From Enterococcus casseliflavus NBRC 100478 (GTDB taxonomy: Bacteria; Bacillota; Bacilli; Lactobacillales; Enterococcaceae): 64,000 nt of DNA. How positions within the stretch are numbered: position 1 is the stretch's first letter; the number at the start of each line of letters is the position of its first letter. Under the pieces are notes generated by a model. The model was not told the DNA's origin and did no database searches. It was given only the letters and a program-made list of their open reading frames with translations. Positions 17,779 through 26,026 of the stretch are shown here, one piece after another. A program made the position numbers and the translations under genes. The DNA lies in NCBI RefSeq assembly GCF_001544095.1, contig NZ_BCPT01000010.1:62001-126000 (forward strand), written 5' to 3'.

Positions 17779-19131
17779 ATGGAAAAAAAGTTACAGTTTA
17801 AGGATTATATGTATGTTGGATCAATGCTTTTTGGTCTTTTCTTTGGTGCGGGAAATCTGATTTTCCCAGTCCACATGGGACAAGAAGCCGGTGCGAATGT
17901 CGGCTTGGCCAATCTTGGCTTTTTAGTAACAGGGATCGGCTTACCGTTTTTAGGGGTGATCGCCATTGGGGTTTCCCAGAGCAGCGGTGTTTTTGAATTA
18001 GCTTCTCGAATCAATCGACGCTACGCACTTATTTTTACGATTTTGCTTTATTTAGTGATCGGGCCGTTCTTTGCTTTGCCCCGTTTGGCTACCACTTCTT
18101 ATGAGATCGGGATCGCTCCCCATGTTTCATCTGACATGCAAACTTGGTTATTGGCGTTGTTTTCTGCCCTCTTCTTTGGCGCTGCCTGGTGGTTTTCTCG
18201 TAAACCAAGCAAAATCTTAGATTATGTAGGGAAATTTTTGAATCCATTATTTCTGGTCTTACTAGGCGTTTTGCTGTTTTTTGCTTTTTGGCAACCTCTA
18301 GGAACCATCAGCGATGCGCCGATCTATCCTAGCTATCAAAGCGATGCATTCTTTACTGGTTTCACCAACGGTTACAATACCCTTGATGCGCTGGCATCTT
18401 TAGCCTTCGGGATCATCATCGTCTCGACGATTCGCAATATGGGGGTTGAAAAACCTACGACGGTCGCAAAAGACACGATCCTTTCTGGTTCTGTCAGCAT
18501 CGTGTTGATGGGGATCATCTATACCTTACTTTCTTATATGGGAACCAAAAGTCTAGGGCAATTTCCTATCAGCGAAAACGGGGGGATCGCTTTAGCACAA
18601 ATCGCCAACCATTACCTTGGCACTGTCGGCAGTCTGCTGTTGGCTTTGATCGTTATCTCCGCTTGTTTAAAAACTGCCATTGGTTTGATCACGGCTTTTT
18701 CCGAAACCTTTGCTGGATTGTTTCCCAAGCAAAGCTACGGGTTCTTTATCGCTTTGACAAGTATCTTGCCAGCGATCTTCGCCAATGTCGGCTTGACCAA
18801 TATCATCGAGTTTTCTATTCCAGTCTTGATGTTTATCTATCCACTGGCGATCACGTTGATTTTGTTGGCGATCATCAGTCCCTTGTTTCATCATCGTGCC
18901 AGTGTCTACCGAATGACGACATACTTCACATTGATCGCTGCAATCATCGACGGTTTAAATGCAAGTCCTGCACTGATTACCAACAACGCTTTCGTGCAAG
19001 GAATCTTGTCTTTTGCATCAGATTATCTGCCCTTCTTCCAAATCGGGATGGGGTGGGTCGTACCGGCTGCGATCGGATTTTTGATCGGTTTGCTATGGTC
19101 GTGGTTCAAAAAAGACCCTGTTTCAGCCTAA
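17779..19131 (+). CDS. brnQ: Branched-chain amino acid:cation symporter BrnQ (LIVCS family)
   Basis: 450-aa membrane carrier with about 12 hydrophobic helices. It begins with the family hallmark [17 protein letters not shown] near residues 21-37. BrnQ proteins import leucine, isoleucine and valine with sodium or protons. The start codon follows AGGAG. It has no partner genes; a terminator lies on each side, so it is monocistronic. No T-box or other leader is evident in the 118 bases between the upstream terminator and the start. Confidence 0.93.
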   Translation: MEKKLQFKDYMYVGSMLFGLFFGAGNLIFPVHMGQEAGANVGLANLGFLVTGIGLPFLGVIAIGVSQSSGVFELASRINRRYALIFTILLYLVIGPFFALPRLATTSYEIGIAPHVSSDMQTWLLALFSALFFGAAWWFSRKPSKILDYVGKFLNPLFLVLLGVLLFFAFWQPLGTISDAPIYPSYQSDAFFTGFTNGYNTLDALASLAFGIIIVSTIRNMGVEKPTTVAKDTILSGSVSIVLMGIIYTLLSYMGTKSLGQFPISENGGIALAQIANHYLGTVGSLLLALIVISACLKTAIGLITAFSETFAGLFPKQSYGFFIALTSILPAIFANVGLTNIIEFSIPVLMFIYPLAITLILLAIISPLFHHRASVYRMTTYFTLIAAIIDGLNASPALITNNAFVQGILSFASDYLPFFQIGMGWVVPAAIGFLIGLLWSWFKKDPVSA

Positions 19132-19146
19132 ATTAGTTAAAAAGAT

Positions 19147-19188
19147 GAAAATAACCTACCTTTTTTTAAAGGGTAGGCTATTTTTTTG
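19147..19188 (+). terminator. Terminator after brnQ
   Basis: AATAACCTACC and GGGTAGGCTATT pair, followed by T7. Confidence 0.85.
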
Positions 19189-19198
19189 ATTAAAAAGA

Positions 19199-19227
19199 CT
19201 GACAGTTTCGTAAAAAAAAGATACAAT
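19199..19227 (+). promoter_or_regulatory. Promoter of the Mga-like regulator gene
   Basis: CTGACA (19199-19204), 17-base spacer, TACAAT (19222-19227); the start codon is 23 bases downstream with AAAGGAGG in between. Confidence 0.6.
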
Positions 19228-19249
19228 AGAGCCACAAAGGAGGATACCT

Positions 19250-20755
19250 ATGTTTTATGAAGAACTTATGATGGACCCGCAAACATTAATTAAATTTAAA
19301 ATATTCCGGCGTATGCTGACTCTGCAAAACCCTAGCCACCCAATCGCACAATTGGCAAAGGAAATGGAGTTAAGCTACCAACAAGCTTTTATAGAGTTGA
19401 CTGAGATCGACCAAGATCTAACTGAGTTAACTCCGGATCATATGTCGATACTCGGTCGTGGCGGTAAATTACAGCCTCAGAATATCGCGGTAACGATCGA
19501 TGAATACCGCTTCTATTTATTGAATAAAAGCGTTCCGTTCTTATATGTTCTTTACATGCTGAATGAAGACCATCCTACGATCACGGATTTTTGTGCAAAA
19601 TACGATGTCAGTCGTTCAACGGTGTCTCGCAAATTTGAACATCTAAAAAAACATTTGAAGCAATTTCAGCTTCGCTTTACGTACACTGAATCAAACTTGG
19701 TGGGCGATGAGCGTCTTGTGCGGCTCTCCCTATTCAATATCATTTGGTTAGGTACTCGTGGAATAGAATGGCCATTTGCGATCGCTGAGAGTGAGACAGA
19801 AAAAATGGTGGATCGATTCACGGAGTACTTCCCAATGACTCATTCTTATCTTGGCCGATTAGAGTTGAAGTATTTCGCCGCCTTGATTCTTTTACGAATC
19901 AAAAAAGGAAATTTTGCCAAATACGACAAGCGGTACAATTTCCTAATGAAAAATAATCCATATTTCGATTTTGAGCGTTTGACACAAGTCGTTGATCCTG
20001 AAGTTTCAATGACAGACAAACAATTAAAAGGCGAATCAGGGTTTATTTATTTGATGGCGCAAATCTTCCCATTCTATTTGAGTCCTGAAGAAGAAGCGTT
20101 GCAACAAACCTTGCAATTCTTTTCAAGCAAACAAAACCCAGTTTATCCATTAGTCGCAGACTTGTTAGCAGAGATGAAAGCAACCTTCTTTGCTTCACAA
20201 CCTGGCCTGTTAGATGAGCCATTGGTCGTGGGTAATTTAATCAATGTGACTTTCGGCAACTACGTTTTCCGTCAGCCGTTTCCAAATATCTATCGCTTGC
20301 TGACGCCATCGATCAATCGCGGGTCTGCTGAAGAGCAGCTGCAGCAAAAAATCGATGAATTCTTAACGAGTTATCGCGAAGAATCCGCGGTGGACTATAT
20401 CAACGATGAAAACCAAGAGCAGATGGCAACGATGTATACTCACGCTCTGCTGCCGTTTTATGATCAAATCCGTTATTCGAATCGTTTACGGGTAGGGGTT
20501 GCGTTAGAAGACAATTTCTTAGTCGTTCAAGGATTGAATCAATTCTTACATGACTTGACCTTCGTAGCAGCAGAACCTTATGATCTAAACCAGCAAGAAA
20601 ACTATGATGTCATTGTTAGTTCCAATCAGTTGATGAAAAAACTCAAACCAGAAAAAATGAGTTATATTTGGGATTATGCGGCAGATGATCGGCAATACAT
20701 TGATTTGTATCGTACCTTGAAAAACCGTTTTGATGAAAAGAACCTTTCTCTGTAA
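19250..20755 (+). CDS. Mga-like helix-turn-helix transcriptional regulator
   Basis: 501 aa. A first helix-turn-helix at about 30-65 (IAQLAKEMELSYQQAF), a second at about 108-135 (TITDFCAKYDVSRSTVSRKFEHL), then a long mostly helical region and a C-terminal EIIB-like region (about 420-495). This layout is that of Mga/AtxA-type regulators, which in Gram-positive cocci control surface and sugar genes, sometimes through PTS phosphorylation. Its neighbours do not reveal a target, but two small RNA genes follow directly. AAAGGAGG precedes the ATG. Confidence 0.8.
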   Translation: MFYEELMMDPQTLIKFKIFRRMLTLQNPSHPIAQLAKEMELSYQQAFIELTEIDQDLTELTPDHMSILGRGGKLQPQNIAVTIDEYRFYLLNKSVPFLYVLYMLNEDHPTITDFCAKYDVSRSTVSRKFEHLKKHLKQFQLRFTYTESNLVGDERLVRLSLFNIIWLGTRGIEWPFAIAESETEKMVDRFTEYFPMTHSYLGRLELKYFAALILLRIKKGNFAKYDKRYNFLMKNNPYFDFERLTQVVDPEVSMTDKQLKGESGFIYLMAQIFPFYLSPEEEALQQTLQFFSSKQNPVYPLVADLLAEMKATFFASQPGLLDEPLVVGNLINVTFGNYVFRQPFPNIYRLLTPSINRGSAEEQLQQKIDEFLTSYREESAVDYINDENQEQMATMYTHALLPFYDQIRYSNRLRVGVALEDNFLVVQGLNQFLHDLTFVAAEPYDLNQQENYDVIVSSNQLMKKLKPEKMSYIWDYAADDRQYIDLYRTLKNRFDEKNLSL

Positions 20756-20797
20756 TCAAACCGTTACGGTTTCTTAAGAACTTCCGAAAAGATTTGT

Positions 20798-20827
20798 CAC
20801 AAAATATTCATATTTATCTCGTATACT
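20798..20827 (+). promoter_or_regulatory. Promoter of small RNA copy 1 with conserved upstream element
   Basis: CACAAAATATTCATATTT (20798-20815) lies 6 bases before TATACT (20822-20827). Copy 2 has the same element, one base different, at the same distance. The -35 position reads ACAAAA, not TTGACA, so an activator may be needed. Confidence 0.6.
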
Positions 20828-20833
20828 CTATGT

Positions 20834-20912
20834 ATACCAACAAACAACCCTAACTAACACTTTTTCATTTTTAACTCCTTCCCGTCGGCCACCCACCGAC
20901 GGGTCTTTTTTT
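20834..20912 (+). ncRNA. Candidate small RNA, copy 1 of a tandem pair
   Basis: About 79 nt from a predicted start 7 bases after the -10 to the end of a terminator with stem CCCGTCGG/CCGACGGG and T7. The unstructured middle contains CAAACAACCCTAACTAACAC, identical in copy 2, and TCATTTTTAACTCCTT, which is the complement of a Shine-Dalgarno sequence plus ATG start (AAGGAG-TTAAAA-ATG-A). No credible reading frame is present. Streptococcal csRNAs and Listeria LhrC RNAs are multi-copy RNAs of this general design; homology to them is not claimed. Confidence 0.75.
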
Positions 20913-20959
20913 GCTTCTTTTCGCAGCCAGCAAACTTAAACACTTTCCAATCTTTTCTC

Positions 20960-20989
20960 CACAAAAAATTCATATTTGGACAGTATAGT
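20960..20989 (+). promoter_or_regulatory. Promoter of small RNA copy 2 with conserved upstream element
   Basis: CACAAAAAATTCATATTT (20960-20977), 6 bases, then TATAGT (20984-20989). Same spacing as copy 1 and the same 12-base distance from the -10 to the conserved ACAAAC. Confidence 0.6.
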
Positions 20990-20995
20990 ATACAT

Positions 20996-21075
20996 AACCC
21001 AACAAACAACCCTAACTAACACTTTTCATTTTTACTCCTTGCCTGTCAGCTACCCACTGACAGGCTCCTTTTTTT
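20996..21075 (+). ncRNA. Candidate small RNA, copy 2 of a tandem pair
   Basis: About 80 nt. It shares CAAACAACCCTAACTAACAC and the antisense start-site block TCATTTTTACTCCTT with copy 1 (one base shorter). The terminator stem is GCCTGTCAG/CTGACAGGC, different in sequence from copy 1 but still fully paired, while the loop TACCCA/CACCCA is nearly kept. Compensating changes in the stem point to selection on RNA structure. T7 follows. Confidence 0.75.
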
Positions 21076-21115
21076 CTTACGGGGTTTGCCGTATACTAAA
21101 GCCAGGAGGTGTCCT

Positions 21116-21475
21116 ATGACAAAAGCCATTACGACAGTTGACCAATACATTGCAACAGCTCCAGCAGAACGACAAGCGATTTTAAGAAAGGTCCGTCAAA
21201 CCATCAAAGCCGTTTTACCTGAAGCGGTTGAAAAAATCAGTTATCAAATGCCTACCTATCATCAGGGAGAAACTATCGTGCATTTTGCCTGCGCCAAACA
21301 GCATCTTGGCTTTTATCCCACGCCTTCTGCGATCACGGCCTTCCAAGAAGACCTACAACCCTACAAAACCAGTAAAGGGGCGGTTCAGTTTCCTTTTGCA
21401 CAGCCGATCCCTTACGAACTGATCGCTGTGATGACCGCTTGGCGACTCGCAGAAGTCAAAAACAAGCACGCTTAA
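21116..21475 (+). CDS. DUF1801 (YdhG-like) family protein
   Basis: 119-aa cytoplasmic protein with the DUF1801 pattern: VDQYIATAPAERQAILRKVR, then EKISYQMPTY, HFACAKQHLGFYPTP and a C-terminal KGAVQFPFAQPIP. The biochemical role of this family is not established. The ATG at 21116 follows CAGGAGGTG, and TATACT at 21092-21097 could be its -10. A terminator follows. No functional partner next to it. Confidence 0.8.
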   Translation: MTKAITTVDQYIATAPAERQAILRKVRQTIKAVLPEAVEKISYQMPTYHQGETIVHFACAKQHLGFYPTPSAITAFQEDLQPYKTSKGAVQFPFAQPIPYELIAVMTAWRLAEVKNKHA

Positions 21476-21483
21476 CCAGCAAT

Positions 21484-21522
21484 AAAAAAACCGCTGTGTC
21501 TAATGACGCAGCGGTTTTTTTT
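21484..21522 (+). terminator. Terminator after the DUF1801 gene
   Basis: AAAAAACCGCTG(T)GTC ... GAC(G)CAGCGGTTTTTTTT; long T run on the plus strand and an A run on the other side, so it may also serve the convergent gene. Confidence 0.88.
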
Positions 21523-21540
21523 TGCTATGCACAGGCTTGT

Positions 21541-21894
21541 CTACAAGCCAGGTTTTGTATTCAAGGTGCTAACTTTCAGCACATGATGCAGGGGAATAAT
21601 CCGCAGCTGCTGACGGTCGCTTTGTAATTTCAAGACAACTTGTTCTTTTGCTACCGTTTTGCCGACGATCCAGCCGGTAACGGTTTCAAAACCACCCAAT
21701 TTCTCTGTTTTTACTTGCAGCACGACCAGGTGCTTGGCAGCGGCTGCCTCTTGCAGCGTTCGCTGGATTTCTTTGACTTTTTCAGACTGATTCTTCTTGT
21801 CAGCATCATCACTGAAAAAGGTATCCAGCAACGTTGTGGATGTCATCACAATGAGTTTGCCCAATTGTTTGATGGGCGATGGTTTCTTTTCCAT
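21541..21894 (-). CDS. Small protein with YolD-like C-terminal part
   Basis: 117 aa. The C-terminal half (about 65-112: TVTGWIVGKTVAKEQ through LRIIPLHHVLKVS) has the beta-strand pattern of YolD-like proteins, which often sit beside SOS-induced UmuC-type polymerases. The N-terminal half is different from typical YolD proteins, with a hydrophobic stretch near 10-25 and a charged helix. AAAGGAATG precedes the ATG. A LexA/DinR-box-like sequence lies about 40 bases upstream (21935-21948). No polymerase gene is adjacent. Family assignment is tentative. Confidence 0.5.
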   Translation of the reverse strand: MEKKPSPIKQLGKLIVMTSTTLLDTFFSDDADKKNQSEKVKEIQRTLQEAAAAKHLVVLQVKTEKLGGFETVTGWIVGKTVAKEQVVLKLQSDRQQLRIIPLHHVLKVSTLNTKPGL

Positions 21895-21934
21895 TGGACA
21901 TTCCTTTCTGCGCGTTGCAGCAGTTTATAAAAAC

Positions 21935-21948
21935 CACACATACGTTCG
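21935..21948 (-). promoter_or_regulatory. LexA (DinR) box-like sequence
   Basis: On the minus strand CGAACGTATGTGTG compares with the Gram-positive SOS consensus CGAACnnnnGTTCG, with two mismatches in the right arm. It lies between TTGAAA and TATAAA of a possible promoter. Confidence 0.35.
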
Positions 21949-22002
21949 CATTTCAATGGTTCTATTTTAGCAAATTTTTGGTAAAATACAAGCGAACACG
22001 CC

Positions 22003-22461
22003 TTATTTTTCAGAAGAAATAACCTCTAGCCAAAAAGGAATTCCTTCTTGCAGCAGTTGATAGGTCTCTTCGAAATCTCCTGTATAATAAGGATCTGGTA
22101 CTTCCGCGTTTTCTTTACCAGGAACAACACTCAAATACGAACGAATCTTTGCGTTGGTATCGGCAGGTGCCAGCGCTTGAAGTGTTTCAACATTGCTTTG
22201 ATCCATGCCGATGATCCAGTCAAATTTGGCAAAGTCTGCTTCTGTGATCTGCCGTGAAATGAGTCCCTCGCTGGATAAGCCTGCTTGACGCAATCTTTTT
22301 TTGGTTCCGGGATGAGCAGAATGTCCGACTTCCCATGAGCTGGTCGCTGCCGAATCGATCTGCCAATCCAATTTGCGTTTTGCTATTTCTGCTTTATAAA
22401 TAGCTTCTGCCATGGGGGAACGGCAAATATTACCTAAACAAACAAATAAAACTTTCGTCAT
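22003..22461 (-). CDS. Low-molecular-weight protein-tyrosine phosphatase
   Basis: 152 aa with the P-loop VCLGNICRS at the N-terminus (nucleophile Cys8, Arg14) and the general-acid motif DPYY near residue 122. Family members remove phosphate from tyrosine (or arginine) residues. The start lies 4 bases after the TetR-family stop codon, so the two genes are co-transcribed. Target proteins are unknown. Confidence 0.93.
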   Translation of the reverse strand: MTKVLFVCLGNICRSPMAEAIYKAEIAKRKLDWQIDSAATSSWEVGHSAHPGTKKRLRQAGLSSEGLISRQITEADFAKFDWIIGMDQSNVETLQALAPADTNAKIRSYLSVVPGKENAEVPDPYYTGDFEETYQLLQEGIPFWLEVISSEK

Positions 22462-22464
22462 CGC

Positions 22465-23034
22465 TCACTGCTCCTCTTTTTCATAGATTTGGTGGCCAAA
22501 AAATTCCACATCCTTCGCCAAACGAAACAATTGCGTTGCAATCTCTAAAGGGGTCTCTGGAAAGTCGTTGTGAATCCAATTTTCCAAAATGCCTCCGCAG
22601 CCGTAGGAAAAGAACCGGCTATAAAATAGAATGTCTTGTTTCGTCAATTGCTGCTCTTGATCGACCTCCAAGAACAAGCGCTGAAAAAGCGGTTCTGTGA
22701 TCTGTAGAAATCCGTTCATTAAGATTTCGCGGTCATAAGCCAGTGATTTGCGGTAAAAGGCCGGCGCTTGTTTCATTGCTTTCAGCATGCGCAAGGCGGC
22801 TTCTTCCCAGTTATCAAGGGAGACATCTTCTGTCGTCAAAAAAATCAGGGCATCTTGCCGATAGATCCATTGGATCAAAGCTTTTTTATCAGGAAAATGG
22901 TAGTAAAACGTCTGCCGATTGACTTGCGCCTTTTCGGCGATCTCCTGTACGCTGATTTTATTCACTTCTTTGGTCTCACAAAGGGTGATCAATGTCTGGC
23001 CAATCACAGCCTTCGTTTGTTTCCCATCCATCAT
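22465..23034 (-). CDS. TetR-family regulator, DhaS-like
   Basis: 189 aa. N-terminal helix-turn-helix (about 25-50: ISVQEIAEKAQVNRQTFYYHF) and a C-terminal domain of the TetR_C_8/DhaS type (ETKEVNKISV, FYRKSLAYD, FFSYGCGGILENWI). DhaS-like proteins can act as co-activators of dihydroxyacetone kinase genes, but no such genes are here, so the name is structural only. Start may be 23034 or 23031; AGAGGTG is 5-8 bases upstream. Followed by the phosphatase gene. Confidence 0.85.
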   Translation of the reverse strand: MMDGKQTKAVIGQTLITLCETKEVNKISVQEIAEKAQVNRQTFYYHFPDKKALIQWIYRQDALIFLTTEDVSLDNWEEAALRMLKAMKQAPAFYRKSLAYDREILMNGFLQITEPLFQRLFLEVDQEQQLTKQDILFYSRFFSYGCGGILENWIHNDFPETPLEIATQLFRLAKDVEFFGHQIYEKEEQ

Positions 23035-23178
23035 AGGGCACCTCTTTTTCTTCTCTTTCTATCATACCAAATTTTCCTGCAAAAAAAAATCCTATCAAAT
23101 GGTCCTTTTTCACAGACCTTCCCCGAAACCTTCATCAGAGCAATAGATTCCTGGGCGCTTTTTAAATAGGACAGGTTT

Positions 23179-23216
23179 CTACAAAAAACGCCTGCCTCCA
23201 TTTGAGGCAGACGTTG
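23179..23216 (-). terminator. Terminator of the WxL operon
   Basis: On the minus strand ACG(T)CTGCCTC and GAGGCAG(G)CGT form the stem, followed by T6; 27 bases after the stop of the last operon gene. Confidence 0.85.
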
Positions 23217-23242
23217 CTTTCGATAGTTAAACGGCGGGTTGC

Positions 23243-24703
23243 TCATTGTGCCAGTTTGGTTTGAAACTGTTCTCTTCGAATCACACTGACTTTTTCAGTG
23301 AAATTGGCCCAGTCGATGGGTCTAGGTGGTGCCAGCCATAAGATATGGTCGATCCCCAATGCACCATAAAAGGGTAAGTTTGAAAGAATCAGATGCGTAT
23401 GATCATCTGGGTAACTTTGGAATTGGACATTTAAATCGAGGATTTTTTCGATATTCTTTTGGATCATCTGATTGTAGGAATCGCCAAATGAAAAGTCCAC
23501 GCAGACATACAAGGGAACCAAAATCTCTTTTAGCGGAATCGTGGAAATCAACAGAATCAGGTACCTGAAAAACAAAAACTCTTTATTGTTCCATAAGATC
23601 GGCCGGTTGCGGCTTTCTTCCAGATAGTTACGGCAAAAGGCAGCATATTCTGGATAGGTTTCAAGAAAATACGTCACATCCATATATTGGTATTCATAGC
23701 GAGAACTAAAGGAAAACGACAAGAGCTGATAATGGATCGTTGTCGTTTCAGCATGAAGAAGTGCCAACGTATCTGCGGTTAAGGAAAACTGCTGTTGGAC
23801 GGCTTGAATAAAATGCTCGTTTAATTGTTGGATATAGGTTTGTTCTTGATCGATGTAGCTATTGTTGTCGATCAGCCAGCCCTCAACGATCAAAAAGCGC
23901 AAAATATCTCGAGCTTCACGCTCTAGCACTTCTTGATCGGTGATCGTCAAAATCTCCTGCAGCCAGCGTTTCAATTCCTCAATGATCACGAGATGTTTGG
24001 GCAAGACTAAATCATTTTCCACGCTGTTTTGCAGGTAATGACCATTCGTCATCCGTGCCAAAACGATTCCTAGATAATGTTTCTTGCGAATCCGCATGCG
24101 AGCAGACTGTTCTGGTTTAAGCCAGGTGCTTTCATTAAAACGATCAAAGGTCTTTTCTTTTTCTAGGATTTCTTTTGGAAAAGGCGAATGATTCAGATAG
24201 TATTCCTTCATAAAAAAGAGAAAAATAAATTCCCTGATCTCACTTTCCTCCCCAACCAGCTGAAATTCTTTCGTCACTTCAATATCATATTCTTTCAAGA
24301 TCAGTTTGAACTGTTTAAATTCTTTATAGACGGGATTATGGCTTAAATAGTGATTGGTGGCAAATTCGTATAAAGAAGACAATTGCTCAAAAAAACATTC
24401 TTTCAACATGGAAAATTTCAACGCTTGATCCAAATAATAGGTCAGCAGTGTATCGGAAGTTGCCAGCCCCGAGGCATTCAGTTTAATGACCGTCCCATCG
24501 GTCACGATCTCAAATTCCTCATTCAATCCGAGTTCATAAAAATCAAGATTCAATTCTTGAACGGTTTTGTTGATCAAAAATTCTGACATGGTCAATTGAT
24601 CCATCAATGTTTCCTTCGTTTCCGAAAGAGCGACTGCGTTTTCCAAATATTGCAGCATCACCAATTTTCGTTTGTCCGCCTTATTCAAAAATGTCACAAA
24701 CAT
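23243..24703 (-). CDS. Mga-like regulator at the end of the WxL operon
   Basis: 486 aa. N-terminal helix-turn-helix-like segment (about 15-55, LENAVALSETKETLMDQLTMSEFLINKTVQ in two helices), then a long helical region and a C-terminal EIIB-like part (about 395-480). The layout is that of Mga-family regulators, which commonly accompany WxL clusters in enterococci. It overlaps the end of the Pro-rich protein gene by 23 bases, so it belongs to the operon and may regulate it. GGAGG is 10 bases before the ATG. Less similar to the other Mga-like protein of this window than a recent duplicate would be. Confidence 0.75.
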   Translation of the reverse strand: MFVTFLNKADKRKLVMLQYLENAVALSETKETLMDQLTMSEFLINKTVQELNLDFYELGLNEEFEIVTDGTVIKLNASGLATSDTLLTYYLDQALKFSMLKECFFEQLSSLYEFATNHYLSHNPVYKEFKQFKLILKEYDIEVTKEFQLVGEESEIREFIFLFFMKEYYLNHSPFPKEILEKEKTFDRFNESTWLKPEQSARMRIRKKHYLGIVLARMTNGHYLQNSVENDLVLPKHLVIIEELKRWLQEILTITDQEVLEREARDILRFLIVEGWLIDNNSYIDQEQTYIQQLNEHFIQAVQQQFSLTADTLALLHAETTTIHYQLLSFSFSSRYEYQYMDVTYFLETYPEYAAFCRNYLEESRNRPILWNNKEFLFFRYLILLISTIPLKEILVPLYVCVDFSFGDSYNQMIQKNIEKILDLNVQFQSYPDDHTHLILSNLPFYGALGIDHILWLAPPRPIDWANFTEKVSVIRREQFQTKLAQ

Positions 24704-25172
24704 GCGTTTTCAAGCCTCCATTGTTTTTTTGGCCATAAAGGACGTTTCCTGAAAATAAGTAGCACAAGCTGGCAAGATAAGAAGGCTTATCATCGCCATC
24801 ACCATCTGTATTATTTCCTGGCAGTGCTAGATCGACGTTCAAACGATCCGGCGCAAAGACATCCTCCAGCATGACTCGTTGGGCAAAATGTTTTTGCTTT
24901 TCCAAAAAACTGCTTTCTGACAGTGAGGATCGCTCCGGCTCTTTTTTCGGAACGGTTTCTGGTTCAGGCGCGGGTTGTTCTTTGGATTCTTCCATTTCAG
25001 TTGGCGGTTCCTCCACTTTTTCTGGTATTTCTTCTGGTGGGTCCGTCGGGACGATTTCTTCTGAGGGGTCCAGCGGATTATAAATGGTCGCAAAAACGAC
25101 TTGTTCTGTAACAAGATCGATCATTCCGATAATCATGCACGCACCAATGACAAAGCCAAATCTGCGTTTCAT
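24681..25172 (-). CDS. Secreted Pro/Glu-rich protein of the WxL operon
   Basis: 163 aa. A basic start and hydrophobic segment (about 3-24) look like a signal peptide or membrane anchor. Residues about 30-85 are a low-complexity region rich in Pro and Glu (repeats of PPEE, EEPP), suited to spanning the cell wall. The tail contains ALPGNN, then acidic DGDGDDKP, then a moderately hydrophobic stretch, which faintly resembles a degenerate sortase signal without the basic end. ATG at 25172 follows AAGGAGGG. Lies between the sortase and the Mga-like regulator. No family recognised. Confidence 0.65.
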   Translation of the reverse strand: MKRRFGFVIGACMIIGMIDLVTEQVVFATIYNPLDPSEEIVPTDPPEEIPEKVEEPPTEMEESKEQPAPEPETVPKKEPERSSLSESSFLEKQKHFAQRVMLEDVFAPDRLNVDLALPGNNTDGDGDDKPSYLASLCYLFSGNVLYGQKNNGGLKTHVCDIFE

Positions 25173-25216
25173 TTTATTCACCCTCCTTATCATCAGCGCA
25201 TCTTCTGATGATGTTT

Positions 25217-26026
25217 CTACGACGCTGAACGGTCCAACAACTTATGGGCGCCCAGCAGACATCCACTAATTATAAATAAAATAACAAATAAAAGAAACCA
25301 ATTTTTCATTGATTGTTGTTTCCATACCGTTTCTTGTTTTTCAACCATCACTTTTGCTGCTTTCGGCGTGCTGATTGTCGCCGCTGGTTTTTGTGGGTGA
25401 TCGGCAGTTGCCTGCTCAGCAGGAATTGCTGTCAGCACGTACCGTTCTTCTGTTCGAGTAGGCGTAGGACAAGTGATCAAGGTCAATTTTGGTGTCTGTT
25501 CTTCCTCTAGCACCGACAAGTCCGACTCGTCTACGATTTTTTTATCCGTGATGATATACTGTTGACTCTCCTCGAGATAGGTCACTGATACTTCCATCCC
25601 CACCTGTGCTTCTAGCAATTGACCAAATAACAAACTTTGTCTCCCAAGATGATGCCCTAAAACGACAAAATTGCTATTTTTCAACGAACGTTCGGGAAAC
25701 ATCACGACGCCGCCTCTCAGCAGCTGTTGATTCGTTAGTCCCACCAACAGCGGCTGCTGGAAATCGATCGCCTCGATTGCGACAAAGCCGTACCCAGTGA
25801 TCGTTGTCGGCTGAGGCGCCAATACATCTGACAGAGCTGGCATTTGGATCGTTTCTTCTTCTGGGATCGTTGCCGGCAGCTGCGTGGCTATCGTCAATTG
25901 CGTGGTGCGTAATTGCCAACTGACGATGCTTTCTTTTAGAAAAGGCAGTGCCAGCAAAAGAATACCTACGATGATCAACCCATCGATCAAGCATTTCTCA
26001 AAGTGCTCACGCTTCATCCGTTTCAT
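25217..26026 (-). CDS. Sortase encoded in the WxL operon
   Basis: 269 aa membrane transpeptidase. N-terminal membrane helix (about 13-30), catalytic domain with His125 in VVLGHH, Cys186 in TLITC and Arg195 in ERYVL, then a second membrane helix near 240-260. TLxTC plus the Arg suits class A-like enzymes, while the C-terminal helix is more like class C; the class is unsure. Sortases join LPXTG-type proteins to the wall or to each other. The probable substrate is the small LPXTG protein of the same operon. Its start overlaps the DUF916 gene by 20 bases; ATG at 26017 is an alternative. Confidence 0.88.
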   Translation of the reverse strand: MKRMKREHFEKCLIDGLIIVGILLLALPFLKESIVSWQLRTTQLTIATQLPATIPEEETIQMPALSDVLAPQPTTITGYGFVAIEAIDFQQPLLVGLTNQQLLRGGVVMFPERSLKNSNFVVLGHHLGRQSLLFGQLLEAQVGMEVSVTYLEESQQYIITDKKIVDESDLSVLEEEQTPKLTLITCPTPTRTEERYVLTAIPAEQATADHPQKPAATISTPKAAKVMVEKQETVWKQQSMKNWFLLFVILFIISGCLLGAHKLLDRSAS

